Source: Hyphomicrobiales bacterium
Lineage (GTDB): Bacteria > Pseudomonadota > Alphaproteobacteria > Rhizobiales > Rhizobiaceae
Assembly (NCBI GenBank): GCA_900468625.1
Contig: UBUL01000003.1
Location: 1 to 58,850 of the forward strand
Reading direction: 5' to 3'
DNA: 58,850 nt
In this document: positions 34,446 through 42,292 of the stretch, one piece after another
Layout of the letters: each line of letters starts with the position of its first letter
How positions within the stretch are numbered: position 1 is the first letter of the stretch
Notes under the pieces: generated by a model
Seen by the model: the letters and a program-made list of their open reading frames with translations, nothing else
What the model was told of the DNA's origin: nothing
The model's database searches: none
Program-made: the position numbers and the translations under genes

Positions 34446-35263
34446 GGTGGCGTCGCCTTAACCGATCTATGCTGATCGGGACGATAATGTAGCGACATGA
34501 CCGAAGCTTCGCCCATCCGATATAAATGCCATCGCTTTCCCGCGGAGATCATCGCCCATGCGGTATGGCTCTATTATCGGTTCCCGCTCAGCTTACGCGA
34601 TGTCGAAGATTTGCTGGCCGAACGTGGCATCAACGTCTCATTTCAGACTGTCTCGGAATGGGCGGCGAAATTCGGCTTGGAATTTGCGCATCAGCTTCGG
34701 CGCCGCTCACGAGGCCACTTTGCCGACAAGTGGCAACTCGACAAGATGGCTGTGGCGATCAAGGGTAAGAAATACTGGCTGTGGCGCGCCGTCGATGCGA
34801 ATGGTTACGTCCTCGACGTCCTGCTGCAAAGCCGAAGGAACAAGGCAGCTGTCCTGCGTCTGATGCGAAAGCTGCTCAAGGGCCAGGGTACCGCCCCGCG
34901 CGTGATGGTGACCGACAAGCTGCGTTCCTATTCGGCTGCGAAGGCCGACCTGATGCCGGGTGTCGAGCATCGTTCACACAAGGGATTGAACAATCGAGTG
35001 GAGAATTCGCACCTTGCCATACGGCGACGAGAGCGCCGAATGATGCGCTTCAAATCGGCTCGGCAATGCCAGCGTTTCGTCTCAACTCACGGCCAGATCG
35101 CCAATCTCTTTCTTCTTCACCGGAAATACCTGACCGCCGCCGACCATCGCCACCTTCGCGCTCAAGCCATCTTGACCTGGCGAGAAATCGCTTCGCCGAT
35201 CGACCGGTGAAATTCAGCCTCGAGATCCTACCACGTCTCAAAATCGGTTAAGGCGACGCCACC
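34446..35263 (+). mobile_element. Complete IS6-family insertion sequence
   Basis: The element is 818 bp. Its ends are a 21-bp perfect inverted repeat (34446-34466, GGTGGCGTCGCCTTAACC then GAT; complement at 35243-35263). It is flanked by a perfect 8-bp direct repeat GGATTGCG at 34438-34445 and 35264-35271. Both the length and the 8-bp duplication are typical of IS6/IS26-family elements. It contains one transposase gene. Confidence 0.95.
34497..35210 (+). CDS. IS6-family DDE transposase
   Basis: The 237-residue product matches the IS6/IS26 transposase plan: N-terminal HTH (SLRDVEDLLAERGINVSFQT), first Asp in WQLDKMAVAIKGKKYWLWRA, second Asp in VMVTDKLRSY and Glu in NNRVENSHLAIRRRER. Full length and undamaged, so probably active. 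Confidence 0.95.
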   Translation: MTEASPIRYKCHRFPAEIIAHAVWLYYRFPLSLRDVEDLLAERGINVSFQTVSEWAAKFGLEFAHQLRRRSRGHFADKWQLDKMAVAIKGKKYWLWRAVDANGYVLDVLLQSRRNKAAVLRLMRKLLKGQGTAPRVMVTDKLRSYSAAKADLMPGVEHRSHKGLNNRVENSHLAIRRRERRMMRFKSARQCQRFVSTHGQIANLFLLHRKYLTAADHRHLRAQAILTWREIASPIDR

Positions 35264-35545
35264 GGATTGCGGATTAAGGATCGCGCCTGGCGAAACACAT
35301 CGGAAATCTCTGAAACCCGGATCGCGCTTCGTCTGGTCGACAAGGGTGCTTTGTGTGGGAGGTTCCTTGCGGTCGATGGTGTCCCAACTCTGATGAGGGA
35401 TGACATCCACCTTGCGCCCTGCGGCGCTAGCTTGCGCTTGCGCCTCGTACCAGGGCGTGTCGTCGAAGGTGGGGCCTTCGACGGTGCACAGCTTTTGTCG
35501 CGATCGACGATGGTGATCAGGAAGGGCTGATGGGGTTTTAGCATG
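35264..35545 (-). pseudogene. Small orphan gene, frameshifted and cut by the IS6 element
   Basis: The start region (MLKPHQPFLITIVDRDK, from about 35545) reads well. After about 17 codons the sensible sequence moves to the next frame (CTVEGPTFDDTPWYEAQAQA, then GRKVDVIPHQSWD). The second frame runs into the IS6 end with no stop, so the gene's 3' end may have been displaced. ATGTGA/TCACAT half sites lie upstream (35556-35579). Confidence 0.5.
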
Positions 35546-35644
35546 GTGCCTCCTATATGTGACAAAGGACATTATCACATGTAATCAGCGGCTTGGTGTC
35601 AATTGGTCTAATGGGCCGCAGGTTCGAATCTCAAGAGCATAAGC

Positions 35645-35935
35645 CTATCGCCGCACCTCGTGCTGACTATAGAGCGATTTCAGTTTAGCCCGCTGGGGAC
35701 TCGACATGTTTTGAGGGAAGTCGCTCCATGCCCAGAACATCGCAATCCTTTCCAGCTGAGTTGGATTAACAAATCCGTATTGAAATAAGCCGACTAGTCC
35801 GACAGCAAAACCTTCCCGGCTGTAGTCGGTGTCATCGAACCAGCTTTGTGCCGTAACGGCGTCGAATATTCGATTTAGGATTTCAATTTCCCTTTGCGAC
35901 AGTTTACCTCGCGCGAGACGTTTCATCCTTTCCAT
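35645..35935 (-). CDS. Orphan helical protein
   Basis: ATG 35935 (MERMKRLARGKLSQREIEIL) gives 96 residues; an upstream ATG at 36037 would add 34 less convincing ones and overlap the CPI-motif gene's last codon. The product is helical with FAVGLVGLFQYGFVNPTQLE in the middle and a basic end. It follows the CPI-motif gene on the same strand. Unrecognised family. Confidence 0.55.
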   Translation of the reverse strand: MERMKRLARGKLSQREIEILNRIFDAVTAQSWFDDTDYSREGFAVGLVGLFQYGFVNPTQLERIAMFWAWSDFPQNMSSPQRAKLKSLYSQHEVRR

Positions 35936-36036
35936 GATGGTTCCCGCGGCGAGCCTGTTCGAAGATCGATGCACACTCTTGATGAGCCCTCCGCTTGTCC
36001 TCGATGGGTGATGGCGGTTCTTTTTGGCGACGCCCA

Positions 36037-36207
36037 TTATCTAACGGACAGTTTGAAGGCGGCGGGCCGATCTCGCTCGATCCGCAGCGCTTTTAGGAGC
36101 GCCGCCGTTTCCAGCCGGCCAGCAACATCACCGCATGTGATCGGTCGAAAGACCGTTTGGGTTTTCTCGCTGATCGGACACTTGAATTTATGTGGACGAT
36201 TGGCCAT
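36037..36207 (-). CDS. CPI-motif small protein, paralogue 3
   Basis: The 56-residue product (MANRPHKFKCPISEKTQTVF, then GDVAGRLETAALLKALRIER) is clearly related to the genes at 33352 and 25486. The start is fixed by alignment with copy 2. It lies two bases after the stop of a 42-residue membrane peptide, as copy 2 does. Function unknown. Confidence 0.7.
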   Translation of the reverse strand: MANRPHKFKCPISEKTQTVFRPITCGDVAGRLETAALLKALRIERDRPAAFKLSVR

Positions 36208-36209
36208 CG

Positions 36210-36338
36210 TCACGACCAAAGGTGTAGCGAGGAAAAGCCAACGCTCAGTATGGCAGCCGTGATAGCTAACAAGACGCTGGCCTGAACGAGCGCGGATAGC
36301 GACCGCCGCAACATGGTTGAAGAAAGAACATCAGTCAT
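36210..36338 (-). CDS. 42-residue membrane peptide, copy 2
   Basis: The frame encodes MTDVLSSTMLRRSLSALVQA followed by SVLLAITAAILSVGF and SSLHLWS. GGAGC lies eight bases before the ATG. Length, helix, HLW end and downstream neighbour match the copy at 33522-33650. The upstream AT-rich DNA (GATATT and AAAATAATTATAA motifs) is also similar in both, so the promoter appears duplicated. Confidence 0.65.
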   Translation of the reverse strand: MTDVLSSTMLRRSLSALVQASVLLAITAAILSVGFSSLHLWS

Positions 36339-36606
36339 TTTAGCTCCTTTATTATAATTATTTTCTAAGGAAATCGTACAATATCACGTTTCATGAAAAA
36401 TTATCATAATATTTCTATTTATTTAATTTAGCGATAGTTTGCTGATTTGGCAGCGTTCTTGGCGGAGTTCCAAAGGGTCTCCATCGGCCGGACCGAGGGT
36501 TCCGGTCCGAAACTGGGCGCTTCAGGATCGCCCTTAAGATCGGCGGCACCTAATCCTCCCTTCGAAGCTCCTGATTGTTCTCAACGCGATCCTTTATGGG
36601 CGCACC

Positions 36607-37035
36607 TTATTGGCCGATCCCGCTCGTGGCGGCATCGTTAAGAAGAGTGGTCAATGCCGTGACGAGCTGGGCATGAACAAAAGGCTTCTGAAGCAAGACG
36701 CTATTGGGAACGCCCTGGGCTGCCCAGTCTTGGGCGCTGTCGCCAGTCATATAGATCACCGGCATGACTGGCTGCAGTTCCCGAGCTCGCCGCGCCAAAT
36801 CCCAACCGTTTGCCTCTCCTGGCATCCTGATATCGGTTAAAACGGCGCAAAAACGGGCCGAGTCGTCCTCCAATGCAAGGATAGCCTCGTCCGCATTCGA
36901 TAGGGCGAGATGCTCGAAGCCCGCATCCCTGACGACGTCTTCGAGATCAACTTTGATAAGGAATTCATCTTCAGCGATAAGAACAAGCAGCTGACGCCCA
37001 TCTCCGCTGGTGATTTTCTGGGATTTCTCGGCCAT
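36607..37035 (-). CDS. Single-domain response regulator
   Basis: ATG 37035 (MAEKSQK) gives 142 residues, the size of a stand-alone receiver domain. It has the acidic pair in LIAEDEFLI, the phospho-Asp in LTDIRMPG, Thr in YMTGDSAQD and Lys in LLQKPF. No output domain, so it should act through protein contact. No histidine kinase is nearby. The upstream start at 37185 is less likely. Confidence 0.88.
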   Translation of the reverse strand: MAEKSQKITSGDGRQLLVLIAEDEFLIKVDLEDVVRDAGFEHLALSNADEAILALEDDSARFCAVLTDIRMPGEANGWDLARRARELQPVMPVIYMTGDSAQDWAAQGVPNSVLLQKPFVHAQLVTALTTLLNDAATSGIGQ

Positions 37036-37499
37036 GAGCGAGTCCTGCACATGCAGGCGGGAGCTCTTAGCCCTCAGCCGCCAGCGCCTACGAATTCGTC
37101 TGCTGGCGATAAGCAGAAGATAGCGCATTGCTGTGATATGTCCATCCCCGCGCGATCGCACACCGTGAGGAATTGGCCCAGGCAAGTACGTAGCGCGCGG
37201 TTCCTAATAAGGCTTACGCTATCAGCTTATTGATAATCGGTTCGGCGAGCGATGGCCTGCTGCCGGGTGGCCGTGGCAGAGTACAATCAAAGCGCGCAAT
37301 ATACGAATAGTGAAAACTAAACGTTGACGCCGCACCGTTTAGCCCGTATAGATCCGTTATCGATCTTTTGCTTGCCGAGCTTTGTCTACCGCGCGATTGG
37401 CACCGTGCTCTAAGCGAACTTCTCTTTCAAAAATAGTCGGTTTTACCTGCGTGGCATCCGCTTCGCAGTTCCTTACTCTATGCTTTGAAAGGGTTCATC
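37036..37499. other. Intergenic region before the broken cold-shock gene
   Basis: These 464 bases hold no supported gene. The part next to 37500 would be the long leader of the cold-shock gene. No structured element could be confirmed. Confidence 0.35.
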
Positions 37500-37707
37500 A
37501 TGACGACTGACGGTAAAATGGTTCAATTCTACCAAGGGCTTCGGCTTCATTCAGCCTGACAACGGCGGCGCTGACGCCTTCGTTCACATCTCGGCGGTCG
37601 AGCGCGCCGGAATGCGCGAACTCGTCGAAGGCCAGAAGATCGGCTTCGAGCTCGAGCGCGACATGAAGTCGGGCAAGATGTCGGCCACCAATCTGCAGGC
37701 TGCTTAA
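37500..37707 (+). pseudogene. Cold-shock gene copy 3, frameshifted after codon 3
   Basis: After ATGACGACT the normal cold-shock frame ([17 protein letters not shown], then [13 protein letters not shown] to LQAA and TAA) is found two bases out of register. The expected GGNACG is replaced by GACG, which fits a 2-base deletion. The remaining frame is undamaged to its stop at 37705-37707, so the loss is recent or is a sequence error. GAAAGGG lies upstream of the ATG. Confidence 0.85.
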
Positions 37708-37724
37708 GTGATATCGGCTTCCCT

Positions 37725-37745
37725 TTGACCACGGATGTACTGGCA
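37725..37745 (+). repeat. GACCACGGATGTACTGGCA element, copy C
   Basis: TTGACCACGGATGTACTGGC plus A begins 17 bases after the stop of the broken cold-shock gene. A strong terminator follows at 37770-37797. Confidence 0.85.
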
Positions 37746-37769
37746 TTGTCGGAAGCACGCTATCATCTG

Positions 37770-37797
37770 AGGCCAGGCAGTTCGCCTGGCCTTTTTC
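37770..37797 (+). terminator. Rho-independent terminator after element C
   Basis: Arms AGGCCAGGC (37770-37778) and GCCTGGCCT (37784-37792) pair perfectly with loop AGTTC and a T-run to 37796. Confidence 0.9.
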
Positions 37798-37829
37798 ATT
37801 TCGGCCCATTGCCGACATCGGGGAACCCA

Positions 37830-38039
37830 ATGACAGAGACATATAGTAAATCTCGCCAGCAGGCAGAGATCGCCTTCGGCAATGTCCAGACAGAGTTCTT
37901 TGCCAAGAATAATGCGATGGAGGAGCTCGAGTCGGCGGCGCAAGCACGCAATGCCAAGACTTTGCGGCTTCGAGAAGCTCGCCTCGCGAAGGAACAGGCC
38001 GAGCGGACGTCTGCAAAATCCACCCTGGTCGCCAAATGA
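37830..38039 (+). CDS. 69-residue charged orphan protein
   Basis: ATG 37830 (MTETYSKSRQQAEIAFGN) is the first good start after the terminator. The product is helical and charged, ending in LREARLAKEQAERTSAKS. It precedes the DUF6481-like gene. Function unknown. Confidence 0.55.
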   Translation: MTETYSKSRQQAEIAFGNVQTEFFAKNNAMEELESAAQARNAKTLRLREARLAKEQAERTSAKSTLVAK

Positions 38040-38085
38040 GCAAAGGCAGGTTGGTCATCACGCCCGCCACCATTAGGATACGGAT

Positions 38086-38433
38086 TTGACACGCCACGGA
38101 AATAAAGAACTTACCGATCGACGCGCAGCTGCCGCCGGCGCCAAGGCGTCCCTTCTCCAAGGGTATCGTGCCGCGAAAACAGCGGCCAAGCCTTCTCGAC
38201 TTGCCAGGCAAGCCGAGCGGCTTTCGCTTGTCGAAGCTCGTGAAGCCCGCCGTGTTGAACGGGACCGCTTGACGCTTGTGGAGCGCACCCGACTTGAGGC
38301 CGCAGCAGCGGCTGAAACCGAGGCGCGCAAGTCAGCCGAAAACATGCGTCTCGCGCGGATTGTCGAAGACGAGGCCGCTCGCAAGGCCGAGCGAGACAGA
38401 CGCTATGCCAATCGCAAGGCCAGGCAAGCGTAA
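38086..38433 (+). CDS. DUF6481-like charged helical protein
   Basis: The 115-residue product is almost one long Ala/Arg/Glu-rich helix (RLARQAERLSLVEAREARRV). It closely resembles small DUF6481-type rhizobial proteins. The start is TTG 38086, with AGGATACGGA upstream. A coiled-coil or nucleic-acid-binding role is possible; nothing firmer can be said. Confidence 0.6.
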   Translation: MTRHGNKELTDRRAAAAGAKASLLQGYRAAKTAAKPSRLARQAERLSLVEAREARRVERDRLTLVERTRLEAAAAAETEARKSAENMRLARIVEDEAARKAERDRRYANRKARQA

Positions 38434-38515
38434 GCCGTCAGGCGTCTTCCGTCCGACCAAGGATCTTTAGGACTGAGGCATCCGCGTCGAATTCACTCAT
38501 GCTCTAGGAGCGACC

Positions 38516-38791
38516 GTGACCACTGATACAAAAGAACTACAGGCGATCAACACGGCTTGGCAAATCGCGATCCAGGAGATCCTGCGCATGGTCATCCGTG
38601 ACATGTATCGCGCCGAGGGTGAGGCAGCGTTCAACACGCACATCAAGCGCATCGAAGAAGCGGCCGTCGATAGCATCTATACGGATCTAAGGCTCCGCGG
38701 CACGGACGAATGGACGGAAGTGCTGGTCAAGGAACGAGCCAGCAACTTCGTGACGACCCTTCTGACCTCCTTCACCTACGACCGGGCTTGA
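38516..38791 (+). CDS. 91-residue orphan protein
   Basis: GTG 38516 has AGGAGCGACC upstream. The product is helical (AWQIAIQEILRMVIRDMYRA) with an acidic character. It is followed by further co-directional small genes, so an operon is possible. Unrecognised. Confidence 0.6.
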   Translation: MTTDTKELQAINTAWQIAIQEILRMVIRDMYRAEGEAAFNTHIKRIEEAAVDSIYTDLRLRGTDEWTEVLVKERASNFVTTLLTSFTYDRA

Positions 38792-38844
38792 TCAGGCGGC
38801 GCCAAAGGGCTGCGGTCTTTTTTGCTAATCAAGGAGAAAAAATC

Positions 38845-39201
38845 ATGTCGACAGACCAAAGCGGATCGCTTCCTGTTCCGAAAGAGAGAGTCGAGGCCAA
38901 TTCGCGAGCCATCGTGGCATCGCTGACCCCGTCTCAGGTGCAAGCCCTGAAGCTCGCGAGAAGTGGAAATCTGCATTCTGCGGATGGCAGGTCCTGGATC
39001 CATCTTAACGCCGCCGTCACCTACGCAAGATCGGATCGATTCAAAGAGCGACCGACCAAAGTGAGGTCGGCTACCACGACGACGGTGGAGCGGCTAACGG
39101 AACTCGACCTCCTCAGGAACCTCGATGGAAGCAATGGGGAAGCACATTCGCCACGCACGATTACCATGGCGGGAAAGCTCTGGCTTCTCATGCACAAGTG
39201 A
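38845..39201 (+). CDS. 118-residue orphan protein
   Basis: ATG 38845 is preceded by AAGGAGAAAAAATC. The product has a winged-helix look (ANSRAIVASLTPSQVQALKL and TVERLTELDLLRNLDG), so DNA binding is possible but unproved. Its stop overlaps the start of the YkgJ-like gene. Confidence 0.6.
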   Translation: MSTDQSGSLPVPKERVEANSRAIVASLTPSQVQALKLARSGNLHSADGRSWIHLNAAVTYARSDRFKERPTKVRSATTTTVERLTELDLLRNLDGSNGEAHSPRTITMAGKLWLLMHK

Positions 39202-39536
39202 CCCAGCTAAATTCGCCCTGCGACCTAACGGCAAGCGCACCATCTGCCGCCGAGATCGACTGCCAAACCTGTGGAGCATGCTGCTGTTTTTCGTCCGAAT
39301 GGCCAAGGTTCACGACAGAAGCCGACGATGACCTGGCTTTGATACCCCGTCACTATGTCGAAGCTGATCAGCGAGGCATGCGTTGCGAGGGGTCGCGATG
39401 TTCAGCATTGTCGGGTGAGGTCGGGATAAACACGTCCTGTCTCGTGTACGAGGTGCGGCCAGACGTTTGTCGAGCTTGGTTCCGGGTGACGAAGCATGCA
39501 GGATGGCGCGCGCCAAAGTCCGTTTCTAGCGTATGA
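39198..39536 (+). pseudogene. YkgJ-type cysteine-cluster protein with a frameshifted end
   Basis: The product has the YkgJ core: DCQTCGACCCFSSEWPRF (about residue 21-38) and RCEGSRCSAL, ligands for a metal cluster. The normal C-terminus (CRxW then PGDEACRMARAK) is present in the DNA but one frame off from about 39478. As translated, the protein ends with an unrelated tail (FRVTKHAGWRAPKS) and lacks the last conserved Cys. A GTG start overlaps the previous gene's stop. Confidence 0.7.
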
Positions 39537-39718
39537 TGGAGGACCGAACTGCTGCGCGTATTCGTCACGGAGTTGGCTCAGGTTCGCTTAGCCGCCACGG
39601 GCGACGGGGTGGTGTCTCTCATCGGAAATCAGTAGGCTACGGGCCTTTCCAGGCTCTGATAGCCGATCCGCTCGGAACGCCTGACTTCATCAGCCGAAAA
39701 GCTAGGACGCTGCCATTT

Positions 39719-39964
39719 TCATCTGATCCGCCGGGAAAGCGGATAATCTGGCGCGTCGTAAAGCGCCCGGATATGATTGTGGTCGAAGCGCGCCTCATTT
39801 ACTTCCAAAAGAGAGCCTCGCTGCTGCGCGCCAGGCGTGTCCTCGACCGCGAAGCGGAGCGCTTCGGCGGCCGTTTCGAAACGCCTGTAACGAAGTCCGC
39901 TGCGTCCGCGTGTCGCTTTGCCCGCATAAAGCCCTGCTCCGTCCGTGTAATCGAATCTGATCAC
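39719..39964 (-). CDS. 81-residue conserved-type orphan protein
   Basis: The product (MIRFDYTDGAGLYAGKATRG, then LRYRRFETAAEALRFAVEDT) has the look of a small conserved rhizobial protein with LLEVNEARFDHNHIRALYD. It overlaps the upstream basic protein gene by four bases (ATGA), so both are translated from one mRNA. The larger + strand frame across it is a shadow. Confidence 0.65.
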   Translation of the reverse strand: MIRFDYTDGAGLYAGKATRGRSGLRYRRFETAAEALRFAVEDTPGAQQRGSLLEVNEARFDHNHIRALYDAPDYPLSRRIR

Positions 39965-40167
39965 GTCGTTGTCCTTCGGGTTCGGAAAGAAGGCTGACCT
40001 TCTGCCCGTGCAGTGTCTCGGATTTCGCGTTCGGACTTTCGAAGCTCGCGCTTGCGCCGCTGCATCCCCTTTCGAAGGTTCAGGAGCTTTTCGGCATTTG
40101 ATCCTGCTTCGGTGAGGGGCACGCGAAAGAGCTTTTCCGCGGATTGTCTGGGCGTATGATTGATCAT
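39961..40167 (-). CDS. 68-residue basic orphan protein
   Basis: The product is a highly basic helix (LNLRKGMQRRKRELRKSERE). It is upstream of and coupled to the 81-residue gene. GAGGAACCA precedes the ATG. Possible nucleic-acid binding; unrecognised. Confidence 0.55.
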   Translation of the reverse strand: MINHTPRQSAEKLFRVPLTEAGSNAEKLLNLRKGMQRRKRELRKSEREIRDTARAEGQPSFRTRRTTT

Positions 40168-40238
40168 TGGTTCCTCGAATAGTGAGTGTGACAGCGCGCC
40201 CGCTCGCAGTAATATCGGCTTGGTGGCGCGCCCGCCTG

Positions 40239-40376
40239 CTATTTCTTGTTCAGATTTGCGGGGTTGCCGCTTGCAAGCTTAACTTGTGTGCCAGATGAGG
40301 CTGGTGCCGCTACTGGTGCTTTGTCTTTCTTGGGCTTGCGGATCTCGCGGTTGCTGCGCATTTGGCCTTTCGCCAT
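40239..40376 (-). CDS. 45-residue basic protein
   Basis: The product MAKGQMRSNREIRKPKKDK continues with an Ala/Pro/Ser-rich stretch and ends NPANLNKK. GGAGAAACC precedes the ATG. The same kind of sequence is common as a small basic protein in alphaproteobacteria. Function unknown. Confidence 0.6.
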   Translation of the reverse strand: MAKGQMRSNREIRKPKKDKAPVAAPASSGTQVKLASGNPANLNKK

Positions 40377-40423
40377 GGGTTTCTCCTCCGGCGCCTGGAT
40401 AAGTGTCGGCGCTGCCTCACTAC

Positions 40424-40687
40424 CTAGATTTGGTTTGGCGTCTCATCCGATATCGCTTTACTAAAGCAGGGAAACGTAACGCTCTGTGGCACCGTTGACA
40501 TGCGGATCTTGCAAACGGTGCCGAAATCGGGAAACATCGTCATGCTCGCTAACGACAGCCTTCGCTGTGCGTCCTGGCCAACGGTGGTTTCCAGGAGCGC
40601 GCAAAGATTCGCGTGATCACGATATCCGAACGTACTCGTTCGAACCAGGTTTCGTGAAACGCATGCGGGATACTCGTTGGAAGACAT
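40424..40687 (-). CDS. Orphan small protein (MSSN leader type 1)
   Basis: The start is well supported: AAAGGAGGATGCG precedes ATGTCTTCCAA. The identical kind of leader and first codons occurs in the gene at 49406-49690, although the proteins then differ. The 87-residue product is not recognised. Confidence 0.45.
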   Translation of the reverse strand: MSSNEYPACVSRNLVRTSTFGYRDHANLCALLETTVGQDAQRRLSLASMTMFPDFGTVCKIRMSTVPQSVTFPCFSKAISDETPNQI

Positions 40688-41073
40688 CGCATCCTCCTTT
40701 TGTTTGGGTAAGGCCGTCCACCGAGACGGCGATTCCTAGGACACAGCTATCGACGTCTGCGACGAACCTGTCTCGCCGTTTGGGCAGGCTCTGGTCATTT
40801 CCCGGCTGTTGCAAACGAATTTCCCGGATGCAATGCCGGTAGGCCCGATATAAGCGCGGTCGGAACCCGAACTGAGATATCGTCCTGGCCGATGCGTAAA
40901 GATCCGCATTATCAAAGCACACATTGTAGGATGCCGCGCCGCGAGTTTCCAGCAGCAAGGCGGAAGGGCCCGCATCTTGCAGCTAGATGTTATCGCAATG
41001 CAGGATGTAGAAAACGATCCTGTCACTCGAAGCCATGGCAACTGCCATTTTAAGCTCAATTTCCAGAAAAACA

Positions 41074-41099
41074 AAAGGCCGGGCATGGACCCGACCTTT
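41074..41099 (-). terminator. Rho-independent terminator after element D
   Basis: On the minus strand AAGGTCGGG and CCCGGCCTT form a 9-bp stem with loop TCCATG, followed by TTTTGTTTTT. Stem sequence is the same as at 31626-31648. Confidence 0.9.
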
Positions 41100-41117
41100 C
41101 ACGGTCATTCGGCTCAG

Positions 41118-41139
41118 CTGCCAGTACATCCGTGGTCAG
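41118..41139 (-). repeat. GACCACGGATGTACTGGCA element, copy D
   Basis: The element is 17 bases after the stop of cold-shock gene 2 and on its strand, followed by AATGACCG and a strong terminator. Confidence 0.85.
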
Positions 41140-41156
41140 CGGTGCGAATGACCTTA

Positions 41157-41366
41157 TTACGCCGTCTGAAGGTTGTCGGCAGAGTTCTTGCCGGACTTGC
41201 GGTCCTGGACGATGTCATAAGTGATCTTCTGACCATCCGAGAGTGAACGCATTCCGGCGCGCTCGACGGCAGACACGTGCACGAAGACATCCGTGCTGCC
41301 ATTGTCAGGCTGAATGAAGCCGAAGCCTTTGGTAGAGTTAAACCACTTTACGGTACCAGTGTTCAT
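41157..41366 (-). CDS. Cold-shock protein (CspA family), copy 2
   Basis: The 69-residue product has [18 protein letters not shown] and [13 protein letters not shown], the RNA-binding motifs. ATG 41366 has GAAAGGAAATC upstream, the same sequence as before copy 1. The C-terminal half ([20 protein letters not shown]) is close to copy 1. A long leader and element D on the 3' side suggest post-transcriptional control. Confidence 0.94.
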   Translation of the reverse strand: MNTGTVKWFNSTKGFGFIQPDNGSTDVFVHVSAVERAGMRSLSDGQKITYDIVQDRKSGKNSADNLQTA

Positions 41367-41559
41367 AACGATTTCCTTTCGAAGCAATCGTTGTGGTTCC
41401 CGCGATGCCTTGCGGGATAAGATCGATTATTTGAGAGGAAATCCGACGGGAGCATGAAGCTCTGGAACGACGTCACAAGCATTGGTCGATAAACAACATA
41501 TAGGCTCAATTTTTGGTTTTGCAATGCCTATCTCGTTTTTGTTCTAAGCTCCTGCTGTG

Positions 41560-42210
41560 TTGGTCGTATCGAACCTGTGTCGCGCAACTAGCTTCTCGTC
41601 CGGTCGACAAAATTCTGGCCGACCGCATGCGGCCCTGAATTTTCCAAAGGACTTTCGCTGTTAACGGCAAGGGTACACCGTGGGCTATGCCCTTGATGAG
41701 ATTGATCTCGATGACGGGTTTGCCGCTTTCATTGAGCCAGAAGGTCTGACGACTATCGCCATTGACGGCTCCAATCACATCCGGTGCGTCGGAGACCTGG
41801 TGCACGATGGCCCACCGATGGACGATCTGCTCGGCATTCGAAATGCCTGCCCTCCGCCTGAGGCGGTTCCGTAACGAAGCCCGCCGATGATCGCGCCGGC
41901 AGTAAACAATTCGGGATATGTCGCCAGCATGACGTTCGCGATCGCGCCTCCGGCGGACGGTCAGATGATGACGATCCTATCAGGATCCAACCGCGCGACC
42001 CGACGACGTCTTCTATCATCTCGCGGATTGACAGAGCTTCACTAGCCTAGCCCCGGATTGCGTGGTTCGAGCCGTTGAAACACAGGTCGGCGTTCGGATG
42101 GTCGGCGGGTAAAGCCGGCACTTCAGCAAACGGGGTCGAAGAGAAGTTCCTCATCGCGATCAGCCGGCGCGTATTATGGCTCTGGTACATCGGTCTCCTT
42201 CGCCCGCCAC
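41560..42210 (-). pseudogene. PHB-depolymerase/LpqC-type esterase, degraded
   Basis: Pieces of this alpha/beta hydrolase family can be read in shifting frames: LPADHPNADLCFNGS, MIEDVV, RLDPDRIVII, then a stop, SAGGAIANVMLATYPELF and AGAIIGGLRYGTA, then ESGKPVIEINLIKGIAHGVP. The catalytic GxSxG serine region is replaced by a stop. At least two frameshifts and two stops make it inactive. Confidence 0.75.
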
Positions 42211-42292
42211 GGGCACAAGTTCCAATATGAGCAAGAATGGTGCGCCGCATAATTTCCTTTGCAAAGATATACTGATCTCTGCAGGGATGATC

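Noticed and set aside
39533..39997. 154-codon plus-strand frame
   Set aside because: It is the opposite strand of the 81-residue minus-strand gene, which has coupling to its upstream neighbour.
40617..40958. Minus-strand frame (about 113 codons) with some protein character upstream of the 87-residue orphan
   Set aside because: It overlaps a better-started gene, and the likely upstream continuation is broken by a TAG; too uncertain to list as a gene.
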